Of a stretch of 64,000 bases of DNA, positions 35,700-47,449 are shown in pieces. Under the pieces are notes generated by a model. It saw nothing but the letters and a program-made list of their open reading frames with translations, ran no database searches and was not told the origin of the DNA. This stretch comes from Liolophura sinensis. Lineage: Eukaryota > Mollusca > Polyplacophora > Chitonida > Chitonidae. The translations under genes and the position numbers were made by a program. The DNA is taken from contig NC_088307.1 in assembly GCF_032854445.1 (NCBI RefSeq), positions 13,716,017-13,780,016 of the forward strand, in the 5' to 3' direction. Position 1 is the first letter of the stretch. Each line of letters starts with the position of its first letter.

Positions 35700-35849
35700 T
35701 TTTTTTTTTCTTTTTTTTTTTTGATTGGTGTTTTACGCCGTACCCAAGAATATTTCACTTATACGACAGCGGCCAGCATTATGGTGGGTGGAAACCGGGC
35801 ACAGCCTGGGGGAAACCCACGACCATCCGCAGGTTCCTGGCAGACCTAT
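35700..35849 (-). mobile_element. SINE-1, 5'-truncated, 10-bp target-site duplication (donor-type locus of the 45.6-kb chimera)
   Basis: Antisense copy with a T-rich left end (tail now poly-A on the minus strand) and a body to GGTTCCTGGCAGACC. GTTCATAAGA flanks lie at 35690-35699 and 35850-35859. It has the private variant GCCAGGAACC instead of GCCAGCAACC, shared with the chimera at 45911-46046. The 156 bp to its right also recur there in inverse orientation. Confidence 0.95.
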
Positions 35850-36006
35850 GTTCATAAGAGGTGCACATGCTTAACATTCTTATAATATGCCAAAAACGTG
35901 TACACATATATAGCTAAATTCTCTGAAGTACTACCATAAAACTTGCATGAAGACCTGACCTTCACATACTGATACCAACAATCCAACCATACCTGATCAA
36001 AATGTT
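35848..36006. repeat. Dispersed segment shared with 45755-45910
   Basis: Single-copy-looking flank of the SINE at 35700. About 151 of 156 positions match the reverse complement of 45755-45910 by eye. The match stops at AATGTT (36001-36006), just where MITE B copy 9 begins. Confidence 0.93.
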
Positions 36007-36225
36007 ACTGTAATTCTTTAACATATTCGCATGTTTATAAGGTGTTTATTCAAGCATACTCTGAAGGTATTATTCCGTGCAGACTGATAAAACTTTACTG
36101 CTATAATCCCTTAAATTGGCCAATCCAACCAATTTAGTTTTGGCTCCGAATATCACATTAAAAATGTGCAAAAATTATAGTGAAAGTTATTCTTTTTCAT
36201 AAGAAAAAGTTGAAGAATTAAGGTA
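36006..36225 (+). mobile_element. MITE family B, copy 9
   Basis: TACTGTAATTCTTTAACAT at the left and AAAAGTTGAAGAATTAAGGTA at the right. Interior GGTGTTTATTCAAGCATACT, AAATTGGCCAATCCAACC. Confidence 0.9.
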
Positions 36226-36382
36226 CATGTACAATATATCAACACCTTGATGTAAATCTGTGACTATGACCAAGTGAAAACAAGATGATAAAATCTTAGA
36301 AGTTGAAGTGTTCAACTTGACGCACACCATAACAACATTCCTCAATTCATGATGTTCATTTAGATTTCATTTAAATACATGT

Positions 36383-37528
36383 ACAATGTTGATGCTGTAT
36401 CAACACCCTGAGATACAGTAAATACATGTACAGTGTACAATGTAGGTGTTGTATCAACACCCCAAGCTACAGTAAATACATGTACAGTGTACAATGCAAG
36501 TGCTGTATCAACACCCTGAGATACAGTAAATACATGTACATGTACAGTGTACAATGTAGGTGCTGTATCAACACCCTGAGATACAGTAAATACATGTACA
36601 GTGTACAATGTAGGTGCTGTATCAACACCCTGAGATACAGTAAATACATGTACAGTGTACAATGTAGGTGCTGTATCAACACCCTGAGATACAGTAAATA
36701 CATGTACAGTGTACAATGCAAGTGCTGTATCAACACCCTGAGATACAGTAAATACATGTACATGTACAGTGTACAATGTAGGTGCTGTATCAACACCCTG
36801 AGATACAGTAAATACATGTACAGTGTACAATGTAGGTGCTGTATCAACACCCTGAGATACAGTAAATACATGTACATGTACAGTGTACAATGTAGGTGTT
36901 GTATCAACACCCCAAGATACAGTAAATACATGTACAGTGTACAATGCAAGTGCTGTATCAACACCCTGAGATACAGTAAATACATGTACATGTACAGTGT
37001 ACAATGTAGGTGCTGTATCAACACCCTGAGATACAGTAAATACATGTACAGTGTACAATGTAGGTGCTGTATCAACACCCTGAGATACAGTAAATACATG
37101 TACAGTGTACAATGTAGGTGCTGTATCATCACCCTGAGATACAGTAAATACATGTACAGTGTACAATGTAGGTGCTGTATCAACACCCTGAGATACAGTA
37201 AATACATGTACAGTGTACAATGTAGGTGCTGTATCAACACCCTGAGATACAGTAAATACATGTACAGTGTACAATGTAGGTGCTGTATCAACATCCCGAG
37301 ATACAGTAAATACATGAACAATGTATATGTAGGTGCTGTATCAACACCCTGAGATACAGTAAATACATGTACATGTACAGTGTACAATGTAGGTGCTGTA
37401 TCAACACCCTGAGATACAGTAAATACATGTACAGTGTACAATGTAGGTGCTGTATCAACATCCCGAGATACAGTAAATACATGAACAATGTATATGTAGG
37501 TGCTGTATCAACACCCTGAGATACATGT
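36383..37528. repeat. Minisatellite, 54/60-bp units, about 21 copies
   Basis: Unit CTGTATCAACACCCTGAGAT, then ACAGTAAATACATGTACAGT, then GTACAATGTAGGTG (54 bp). The 60-bp form has one extra ACATGT. Unit order is not random: variants with AATGCAAGTGCT are followed each time by a 60-bp unit, and the right end repeats a shorter GAACAATGTATATG variant next to a 60-bp unit. Both lengths are multiples of three, so both strands show 300-codon open frames that are not genes. Confidence 0.96.
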
Positions 37529-38709
37529 ACATGTATAACCGCAAAATATAGGCTAATTGTCATAAACCCCAAGATTTTCACCTTATCACATGTATCTAAA
37601 CAATACAACCCACCATATGCATATTACAACGTTGAAAAAATTCTAAAAAACTGTTTCCCTAAACATGGCTTAATTGTCTTCTGACATATATACAAGACAG
37701 CAGGAATCTGGACACTTCACCCGTACGTGGCGGCAGGAAGCTCACGAGGTGAAAGATAACACTGGAAGGTATAGGATAATGAACAAAGGAAATGGGAAAA
37801 TACAGCTGATAATGACCAGGAATTATAGTGTGTAACACAACATGGTGCATAGCTTGTACAACATCGTAAACTTCAACAAAACATGCGTTTTGATTTATGA
37901 GGCCCTGAAGCAGAATCTGTATTAACCCTCATGTTTCTTACACAGTGTTTTCACTGCGGTGTGTGAGCGAGTACACGCTGGTGCCAGTAAAATGGCAAAT
38001 GCCCGGACGTCTGCGATCTCAAATACTTTATGTTAGTCACTTCTTCTTTAAGATACAATATAGCCTTTTTAAGAAAATGCTGATCACTAATTGAAGTGCT
38101 ACTTCAGTCCTAAGAGAAGCTAGGCGGAAATATTAAAATGGTTTGAAGGATACTCTGGGGAACAAAGCTAACACAAGGTTTAAAAAGATTTACGACATAT
38201 AACACTATTTAACTCACATAAGTGAAATGTTCTCCAAGACAAAATCTTTCTGTAAAATTTCCGTATAATTTTCATGATGTGACGTGATAATATTCCTTAT
38301 GTGACGATGAGTCATGTAGATGTGACGTTGAGCAAGGCACTAATGCTGGAATGTCATGCACATTTGAAAATGTGATGTCATTTGCTACTATACATCAGTG
38401 ATGGGTGACACCAAGTGTTCTTGCATGACGTCACACCACTCAAAATTGGAAACAACAGAAAACTTTTGTTTCCATGCTTTTCTCTTAAACTAGAGACAGT
38501 GGTTTTACTTCATTGCTATTTTTTACAATTTAGAAAAGCAATTCAGATTATCTCAATCCTTATCATTTAACCCTGATTTTAAGACCCACGGCTCTCCACA
38601 CTGTAGTACATGTAGCTCTTTAACACTTACACTGACACCTGTATTTTCACTGTGATCACCCTGTTGTTAATCTAGAATACATGCCTACAAGTCTATATTA
38701 GTAACCAAC
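37529..38709. other. Unannotated DNA
   Basis: A stretch near 38280-38430 is rich in TGACGT/GACGTG-like words (GTGACGTGATAA, GTGACGTTGAG, ATGACGTCACACC), including one full TGACGTCA at about 38428. No gene supported. Confidence 0.45.
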
Positions 38710-38900
38710 ACTAACCTTCATGTATCCATACACAAATTTGATTATAACAGTGGTTCACAACACAGCCAGTATCATACATGTTAATACTCTGTTTAGAATG
38801 TATGATATGTACAGTATGTCCTGCACTTTGCATGTACATGGACCTTAACAATGCCATTTTATTTTATTTTCTTTAGGTGTTTTTCTCAGGAACTTTTTTT
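38710..38900 (+). repeat. Dispersed repeat E, copy 1
   Basis: AACCTTCATGTATCCATACA, CAAATTTGA, GGTTCACAACACAGCC and AACAATGCCATTTT recur in the same order at 46468-46665. The class is unknown. Confidence 0.7.
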
Positions 38901-39306
38901 TAATGTATTTACGGTATCAATCCTAGTATTGTAGATACAGAACATTAACTACACTGTGTATGTGAAGTACTCCACATTCTGTCAATTTAACCCATCCTGG
39001 GAGGTGTACATGTGTTTCTAGTGTATTTACGGTAAGCACTGTGGCATTGCAGCCACAGGAAAAACTGACCCTGATATGCATGGAAATGTCCTCAGACAGG
39101 GTAGAATATCAGCAATAACAAACAGAGTCTGGCTACTGCTGTAACCGCCCAGGCTATCATGGTTCTCCTAACCTCCAACCTAATAACACTGGCACACTAG
39201 CACTGTTTATCAAACTGTACATGTACTTGAACAAGCCCATGTAGAAATGATCACACCATCCATCAGACAGCTTGAAAGTGTCCACTAAAAATCGTAGCAG
39301 GCATCA

Positions 39307-39757
39307 CTAAATAGACCACTTGTCCACATTCATAAATATTCTTTCATTAATTTTTTAATTTCATTTTTTTTAATTTTTTTGTGAAGAGAGTTAAAGGTGT
39401 TCAAACATTTGAATTCTTCGGTGGGCTTTATGGACCATACTGTCAGAGTTTAGGAACTCTGACGATACAGGAAGTGTTTCCAACTTCAATCATGGCACTG
39501 AATGTTGGAATAACTCTTTTTACCCATGAGTAAAATATTACTGATAAAAGTTTCCCAAATATTCCTTCCTTCTGGTGAAAATCAGGGAAAAAGGGTGATG
39601 TGATGTCAAGGGACCCTAAACACCGTCGATATGGCTCCTAAAGCTAACCTTACTATTCAAATATTTGAATGTCTTTCAACACTCTTTAAAAAATCTGAAG
39701 AAATAAACTAAGTATTTTTATGCATAGTTTTTGTGTCTTACTTAATGTCTTATTTAG
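39307..39757 (-). mobile_element. Foldback/MITE family A, copy 2
   Basis: Inverse orientation relative to copy 1. Outer ends CTAAATAGACCACTT and its partial complement GTCTTATTTAG. Arms carry TTCGGTGGGCTTTATGGACC and TTTGAATGTCTTTCAACACTC, with the centre GTTTCCCAAATATTCCTTCC. Its two CRE positions are mutated (TGACGATA and TGATGTCA). Confidence 0.85.
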
Positions 39758-40859
39758 CAAATTATAGTCTCAATGTTACTTCAAACGTTTAGTGCATTCA
39801 ATTTACATGAATATAAGGAATGTTTAAGAGTATTTGAGCTACATTTATAAAGCACAATTCGCCAAAATTTGCGTGTACAGCATCCTGTAACCTCGGCAAC
39901 CTTAGGGGCATCAAAATGTCCATGTATCTGGCTCTGCTAAGTCAAGAAATCATTTTGTCAAAATGGCTACTCCTGCAGATGAGTGTAATAGATGAATGGA
40001 AATTTACACAAATGTTAAAATAACCTTAATATGCTTCACAGCGGAGATAAATTTATACGCTATTGAAGTCTGAAGGCAATCAATATTGTTTTCTGGGAGA
40101 CAACAGTTTATTAAACTGTATATGCATGAACAGCATTTGCATTGTAAACCACATTGTATTCTAGCTTTCCTAATATTCATGGGAGCACTGTAATTAAAAA
40201 GCTAAAACGAGGCACTCACCCTGCCGTAATCAATATACACGTAACCTGCAATCAGGTCTCATTATTTACCTGTTGTTCTCATAGCTAATTACATGTATAA
40301 TTACAGACGTTACGGAAGTTTCTCCAGGAGAATTTCAATCAGGCAAGTCTGAAATGAGACTGGCCTGAATACATGCACAGGCGGTTCAACTTCAGATAGG
40401 CACATCTACATGTACCTGGAATTTGCTGCTTCACTACCCAATGTACATGTATCTTTAATGGCTGTTAAACTGGCCTGTTAAAACTTTACTGATACATGAA
40501 TTCTAAGACAGTTCAGGCACCAAATCTATCTGTATTTAGAATAACAACTAGCAAGTTGCAAATCAGTACTGGTGACAGAAGGAAATATACACGTACAAAT
40601 ATTATATTATTATACAAAATATTATACAATATTTAGCTTTTTTTTATACAGGTTGCATGTGGCAGATAATTTTTTTCGGTATACTCTGTTCCAAAAGGTC
40701 TAAACATGATGTCTCCCTGACTATACATCAACCTCCTTTTAAAGAAATAATGGTATTAGTTTTGATATGCTGAATTTTTGCCCAAAAATATTTCGGAAAT
40801 TTTCACGCACATGAGAATGCACTTGTCACAGGCGACAGGTAACGTAGTTTTTGCCCGAA
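39758..40859. other. Unannotated AT-rich DNA
   Basis: Nothing recognised. Confidence 0.45.
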
Positions 40860-41330
40860 AATTACCTGCCCAGAAAAGGACAGCCTAGTTGTACATGAAT
40901 GTCAGTGCCCTCTACACCTCGCTGCCCTCCTAAACTCGCAAGACACACAGCCGCAACATTACCGTAGCAAATCTAGACATGGCCCACCAATCGGCCCAGC
41001 TAGGAACATTGACGGAGCATGCACAAAGACTGCGACAAACACAGACAAAATCATTGACAGTGAGCCAAGGAAGGTGAAGAAAAACAATTATCTCTTTGAC
41101 AGCGAGTTGTCTTGAGGCTGAGAGACACTGCATCAAATATTGGCTCCAGACTTTAGGTGCAGATCTTAACGGTTTATCACGCTTGGCCATGAGATGAGGA
41201 GCACGCGGGTGAGGCGCACACTACAGGGAGTCTGTGTGTGATGTTGGCACAGGTAAAACACACCTGTGACCGCACTGATTAGCCTGTCCTCTAACAGACA
41301 GGTGAGGTCAGGTGTGACAATACGTGCAGA
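40860..41330. other. Complex island with E-box cluster (possible conserved non-coding element)
   Basis: High-complexity segment (GCCGCAACATTACCGTAGC, CCACCAATCGGCCCAGC) with several CAGGTG/CACCTG words at 41248-41320. Stops in all frames except a short minus-strand frame that I do not accept as coding. Confidence 0.3.
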
Positions 41331-41508
41331 GATAAGCTGAAATGATTCAGCAGCCTCTGAATCAAATTATTACAGGTTTACAAATGTTTTAATACCTGAT
41401 GTTGATGGTCATGATGCACGTACATCTGCCAGTCTATTTACTGCCAGCACCTTACTTTAACGGGTTATTTTACGGTGGCTGGGAGGAGATATGGTTGCTC
41501 AAAATACT

Positions 41509-41662
41509 TACCTTAATTTTTCAAACCTTTTTCACCTATGACAGAGTACCTTTCAGTGCAATTTATGCACAGTTTTAAGATAAAAATTTTGGAGATAAAG
41601 CTACACTGGTTGGATTGGCCAGTTTCAGGGATTCACAAAAAAAGGGTAATCTTATCAGTTAA
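41509..41662 (-). mobile_element. MITE family B, copy 10 (truncated)
   Basis: Minus-oriented: TACCTTAATTTTTCAAACC, AGTGCAATTTATGCACAG, GGAGATAAAGCTACACTGG and GATTGGCCAGTTTCAGGG. It is lost after GGTAATCTTATCAG, near a run of 13 G. Confidence 0.8.
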
Positions 41663-42265
41663 AGAGAACTGGGGGGGGGGGGAGCCCTATAAAAAAAACG
41701 TCACTGGAAAACGATAATAAAACATCAAGCATAGTACATATAGCTGTATAAGTCTGAGACTTAAAGGATACATAGAAAGCGACTAAAAAACAAAGATTAT
41801 GTTTCTAGGCCAAATCAAGAAAATTATATCCGGGAATTTTTGTTAAAAAAATTTCATTTCGGGGGTATATTAGTTATACCTGTTAATTACGGTCAGTCTT
41901 TGTTTGTATGGTTATATGTTACTATACATGATAATCTGCACATTAAGAAATAAAACCCAAAGCGTTTCATGTATCCTTTAATATCCAAAGCCCGTGCTCT
42001 GTATTCTACACATGCACAGTACATAACCTGCACATTGGAAATCTACACTCTTTTGCATGTTAAGGCGCCTCCATAACAAGACCCTGGTAATAATTCAGGG
42101 CAATTCTCCCCCTCTATGACTGCCAGGTATCAATAATTCACAGCAAAAAACTTTATACGAATGCCAATTTTTCTGAGACAGTGGCAGTCCGGGCTAAATA
42201 TTTAATGATACCTGTATGATCCATCATTTCAGAGTTTCAATGACAGCTATGAAATGCAACTTTTT
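41663..42265. other. Unannotated AT-rich DNA
   Basis: G-run at about 41671, otherwise nothing recognised. Confidence 0.4.
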
Positions 42266-42492
42266 ACACTAGCGCAGCTCAATGACAATGGAGCCTCTCA
42301 CCATGCAGTCGCTGTGAGTCCTGCTTATGCTGGCTTCCTCTGCAGCTGGAAGTGGGTAGGTCTGCCAGCAACCTGCAGATGGAAATGGGTTTCCCGTGGG
42401 CTCTGTCCAGTTTCCTCCCACCATAATGCTGGCCACAGTCGTACAAGTAAAATATTCTTGAATAAGGCGTAAACACCAATTAAATAAATAAG
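42266..42492 (+). mobile_element. SINE-1, nearly full, decayed
   Basis: Starts in the head (CTAGCGCAGCTCAATGAC), keeps the B-box region (GTCGCTGTGAGTCC) and body (GGTCTGCCAGCAACCTGCAG, CCATAATGCTGGCCACAGTC), and ends CACCAATTAAATAAATAAG. Confidence 0.9.
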
Positions 42493-43034
42493 TACATAAC
42501 TTTATATCAATGGCAGATATGTGTGTCATAGTCCTGGTTTTAAATTTGAAACCAGCAATGTCTTCTTTTATTACTAATGCTGAATTACATGCATGGCTCT
42601 GCTTCCGTCAATTTTTTTAAAAGGATGTAAATATATCTAATAAATACCAAAAATACAGAAATCCACATCTATTGTAAATTCCTTCTAGCTTCTCAGAGTT
42701 CGGACATTGGACAAGCCCATGTACATGTGTCTACACGTGGATAAAAACTACAGAGTGGGGCTCACGCATTAATTCTCTGTATTTTGCAGTACGAAAATAG
42801 CCATGAGTTAGCCAGCAAACAGATCAATCGTGTGGTTAATTCTGGTCTGGCAGTTTATTCCACCTGTCATGTTCCAGGTACACCCCCCCCCCCCCAACCC
42901 CTCCAACCTACACTCCCTCCCACCCACTGCCTGTCTAGTGACCGTGTACATATTGATGTAGTGGTAGTTGTGGCTGCTCTGTTTATTGACATGTTATTTT
43001 CTGACCGCACCTTCTGTGTAAACTGATCCTGAAC
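42493..43034. other. Unannotated DNA
   Basis: C-run at about 42883-42895; no gene supported. Confidence 0.4.
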
Positions 43035-44400
43035 CTCTTGTCAATGTGAGCAATCACCAATACTGAATGCCATAAAGAACTTAATGGGTCTTCACTACAC
43101 ACACTCATCAGTACTGAATACCATGAATACCTTTGTGGTCTTCACTACACACACTCATCAGTACTGAATACCATGAATACCTTTGTGGTCTTCACTACAC
43201 ACACTCATCAGTACTGAATACCATGAATACCTTTGTGGTCTTCACTACACACACTCATCAGTACTGAATACCATGAATACCTTTGTGGTCTTCACTACAC
43301 ACACTCATCAGTACTGAATACCATAAATAATTTTGTGGTTTTCATTATACACACTCATCAATAATGAATACTGTAAATAACTTCATGGTCTTCACTATAC
43401 ACACTCATCAGAACTGAATAACATAAATAACTTCATGAGTCTTCACTGTACACACTCACCAATACTGAATACAGCAAATAACTTCATGGTTTTCACTACA
43501 CACACTCATCAATACTGAATACTGTAAATAAATTCATGGTCTTCACTATACACACTCATCAATACTGAATACAGTAAATAACTTCATGGTCCTCACTATA
43601 CACACTCATCAAAACTGAATAACGTAAATAACTTAATGAGTCTTCACTGCACACACTCACCAATACTGAATACAGCAAATAACTTCATGGTCCTCACTAT
43701 ACACACTCATCAAAACTGAATAACGTAAATAACTTAATGAGTCTTCACTGCACACACTCACCAATACTGAATACAGCAAATAACTTCATGGTTTTCACTA
43801 CACACACTCATCAATACTGAATACAGCAAATAACTTCATGGTTTTCACTACACACACTCATCAATACTGAATACAGTAAATAACTTCATGGTTTTCACTA
43901 CACACACTCACCAATACTGAATACAGTAAATAACTTCATGGTCTTCACTATACACACTCATCAATACTGAATACAGTAAATAACTTCATGGTCCTCACTA
44001 TACACACTCATCAAAACTGAATAACGTAAATAACTTAATGAGTCTTCACTGCACACACTCACCAATACTGAATACAGCAAATAACTTCATGGTCCTCACT
44101 ATACACACTCATCAAAACTGAATAACGTAAATAACTTAATGAGTCTTCACTGCACACACTCACCAATACTGAATACAGCAAATAACTTCATGGTTTTCAC
44201 TACACAAACTCACCAATACTGAATACAGCAAATAACTTCATGGTTTTCACTACACACACTCATCAATACTGAATACCGTAAATACCTTAATGAGTCTTCA
44301 CTGCAAACACTCATCAGTACTGAATACTGTAAATAACTTAATGAGTCTTCACTGCACACTCATCAATAATGAATACCGTACATACCTTAATGAGTCTTCT
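43035..44400. repeat. Minisatellite, 50-bp unit (51-54 bp variants), about 27 copies
   Basis: Unit ACACTCATCAGTACTGAATA, CCATGAATACCTTTGTGGTC, TTCACTACAC. The first copies (43101, 43151, 43201, 43251, 43301) are almost identical; later copies diverge into TAAATAACTTCATGG and AATGAGTCTTCACTGC subtypes arranged in repeated blocks. No open frame is maintained. Confidence 0.95.
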
Positions 44401-45614
44401 AATGAGGATAGTGCTAAGATCTTAAGATAGTGCATAAGGATTGCAGAGCGATGATCACATATTATGGCACTGTACATCAATTCTATGGTACTGGTATAAC
44501 CCACTGTGGGGAGTTTGGGCACAAATTTACTGCAGAGGTCTTTGATATGCTAATCACAAACTGCGTTTAGCTATCCATGTACTCTGGGGGACAAATGCAA
44601 CCCTGTGAATGGCTGGAGAAATTCTAAGCCATATAGTTAAAAACTTCGTTGATATTTGATATGCAAATCCCTACAAACGACAGGCTATCTGTGTACTAGG
44701 AGTGACCACTGCCACCCTGTGACTAGACAAAAACTTTAACCAAACTATAAACTCCCACCATCATTTCCGCCTCCCACAATGCCTCTCCTTACTCGCACAA
44801 GTGAGCTAATAATAACACCGGTATGCACAAATGAAATGCACAAATGATAGCATGCACAATATACAGGTTTCAAGCAATTCTAGTAAGTCAACAATACTCT
44901 ATTCTGTTTTCTATCTCTTTCCTTCATGTTGTTTGATTTTCCACATCTTTGTATTTACATGTTTTATCTTCAAACTAATCTTTCTCTGGACCAATTGTAA
45001 AGAAAATAGAGAGAAAGGGTCGACTTACATGAAGTACATGAAGCAAAAGTCAAATTGCTGTTTAACTGGTATTCTATCTCACACAAAGGAACAGTCAGCT
45101 CTTGCCTAACAAGACGTTTTGTTTCAGAGTCAAAAAGCATTATTCATATAAAGGTGAAATGTCAGGATTTCGATCACTCATATCTCACTCCCTAGAGTAA
45201 GGTATCACTTTTTTTATTACACACTCCGACACAATGACATCACAAAGAAACACTTTTTTATGATCTTCCAATCCAAGCTTAGCAGAATGACACAAGTTCA
45301 GTCAACTTTAACATTTCTTACGTCACAAAACAAGACACGACATCACACAAGATGCCATACGCACAAGTCCGTGAAGGCCTACAACTAAAAACATTGCTTA
45401 AAGTTGTTTTCAAATACACAAAATCATGACAATGTCAAAATATAAATAATGAATAGAATATTGCACAGTGAAGGTTAAATATCATGAATATTTTTCTTGT
45501 GAAAGGTGGAAATGATAACCCATGAGTCAGGAATCATTTTCACCTCTCACTCAAAAAACAACAATGATATTCAACCTTCACTGGGCAATATCCCCTATAT
45601 ACTGTCCAATACCC
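44401..45614. other. Unannotated DNA
   Basis: No SINE, MITE or splice-flanked open frame recognised. Confidence 0.45.
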
Positions 45615-45626
45615 AAATTTACATGT

Positions 45627-46046
45627 CTCAGTTGGTTAGCGTGCTAGCGAAGCGTAATGACCCAGGAGCCTATCACCAATGTGGTCACTGTGAGTTCAAA
45701 TCCAGCTCATGTTGGTTTCTTCTCCGGCCATACGTGGGAAGGTCTGTCAGCAACATTTTGATCAGGTATGGTTGTATTGTTGGTATCAGTATGTGAAGGT
45801 CAGGCCTTCATGCAAGTTTTATGGTAGTACTTCAGAGAATTTAGCTATATTTGTGTACATGTTTTTGGCATATTATAAGAATGTTAAGCATGTGCATCTC
45901 TTATGAACATAGGTCTGCCAGGAACCTGCGGATGATCGTGGGTTTCTCCAGGCTATGCCCGGTTTCCACCCGCCATAAAGCTGGCCGCCGTCGTATAAGT
46001 GAAACATTCTTGAGTACGGCGTAAAACACCAATCAAATAAATGAAT
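45627..46046 (+). mobile_element. Chimeric SINE-1 retroposon carrying a copied genomic segment
   Basis: Three parts in sense order. (1) 45627-45754 is a SINE-1 head and upper body: CTCAGTTGGTTAGCG, B-box-like GAGTTCAAATCC, ending GTCTGTCAGCAAC. (2) 45755-45910 is 156 bp matching the reverse complement of 35848-36003. (3) 45911-46046 is a SINE-1 lower body and tail sharing the private GCCAGGAACC variant of the copy at 35700-35849. The whole is flanked by identical 12-mers AAATTTACATGT at 45615-45626 and 46047-46058, so it appears to have inserted as one unit. Confidence 0.88.
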
Positions 46047-46058
46047 AAATTTACATGT

Positions 46059-46467
46059 ACATTAAGATGCTTAACATCAAGTCCAGTCCCACACAAACCC
46101 ACCAGGCAAAGCTTTACATTCAAGTCAGTCTAGGATTCGCACACCTGTCTTATGGTTTTCTCACCTTTAATCAGACTGTAATTAAGCTGACTAATTCCCT
46201 CACTAAATTACAGTCCAGGTAATTTGTCTGACTCAGGACAAGTAAATTAACAGATATTCCTTATGAGTATTAAGTGAAGGTGCTCATCTGATCAGTCATG
46301 GAGAAAAAAAACAGAAGAAGTACATGTACATATGTCCATTCATTTAACGATATATCGGCCAGCAGTTCTGTAAGGAGATATTTTGTTCTGTGAGTTGCAA
46401 AAATGTCCTGTAACGTTCAGGGATCAACAGGACAATTGTCCTGCTGGCTTTACTGCTAATTTCTATC
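46059..46467. other. Unannotated DNA
   Basis: 46270-46335 (ATTAAGTGAAGGTGCTCA with an A-run) recurs in modified form at 46694-46758, a direct repeat about 424 bp apart. Confidence 0.5.
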
Positions 46468-46665
46468 ATTAACCTTCATGTATCCATACACAAATTTGAC
46501 AAGAAAAGGGGTTCACAACAGAGCCTGTATCATATTGCAAAGACTGTTTGCAGCTGAGTAATGAAATAAATCTTCATGTACCTACATGCACATGTGCAAA
46601 TGTACATATACCCCTCAACAATGCCATTTTTCTTTCTTTTCTTTTTGTTGGTTTTCCTCGGGATG
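46468..46665 (+). repeat. Dispersed repeat E, copy 2
   Basis: AACCTTCATGTATCCATACA, CAAATTTGACAAG, GGTTCACAACAGAGCCTGTA and AACAATGCCATTTTTC parallel the copy at 38710-38900. Confidence 0.7.
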
Positions 46666-46871
46666 TTCGGAGGGGGGGGGGGATATTTAATATTAAGTGA
46701 AGGTGCTCAGTATATCAGAGTCAAGGAAAAAAAACAGAGGAAGTACACATGCCCATGTCAAAGAACTGCTCACACCACTCATCTGTTTTCACTCATACTG
46801 TAGGTAAATATTACATACATGTAGATGAAAGTATGGTTGTTCTAAGTGTGATATACCTGAACTTTTGTTGC

Positions 46872-46945
46872 ATATATGTATTTATTAGTTCATTTGATTG
46901 GTGTTTGCATCGTACCAGCATTATGCTGGGAAGAAACCACTTTTG
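46872..46945 (-). mobile_element. SINE-1 fragment, antisense
   Basis: TTTATTAGTTCATTTGATTGG, then GTACCAGCATTATGCTGGGA. The segment between tail and body is partly deleted. Confidence 0.75.
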
Positions 46946-47014
46946 ATATCTTCTATCCTAACAGTAAACCTAGATGTTTACCGTTTCAGTTTTATTATAT
47001 ATACGTGTATCTGT

Positions 47015-47251
47015 AGGAGCCTCTGTGGCGAAGTGGTCAGTGTGCTAGCGCAGCACCATGATCCCAGGAGCCTTTCACCAATGCAATTGCTGTGAGCTTG
47101 TCCAGCCCATGTTGGCTTCCTCTCTGGTGGGAAGGTCTGCCAGCAACCTGTGGATGGTCCAGGGTCTGCTCAGTATCCTCTCCACCGTTCCATAAAGTTA
47201 AATATTCTTGTACACAATGTAAAGCATCAATCAAATAAACAAATAAATATT
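47015..47251 (+). mobile_element. SINE-1, full length, decayed
   Basis: The head reads GGAGCCTCTGTGGCGAAGTG, with the A-box TGGCGAAGTGG typical of Ser/Leu-type tRNA. Then TGTGCTAGCGCAGC, body GGTCTGCCAGCAACCTGTGG and the 3' end CATCAATCAAATAAAC. Part of the central body is deleted. Confidence 0.9.
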
Positions 47252-47449
47252 ACCTGTCTCTGTATACAAAATATTTCAATGTAATTAAATTTCGCCCATA
47301 ATGTATGTACTGTGTATGTACTGTAAATGTACTAAGATTCGTGCATGCGTCTTATCTAATTTTCCTGCATATTAACATGTACAATGTACATAAACATGTA
47401 TGTCTGTTTTAACTCTCACGTCTGTTCTATATGTATGTCTGCTCTAACT

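Noticed and set aside
36360-37441. Open frames of 304-324 codons on both strands
   Set aside because: They follow the 54/60-bp tandem repeat, whose lengths are multiples of three; no start context, splice sites or non-repeat coding flank.
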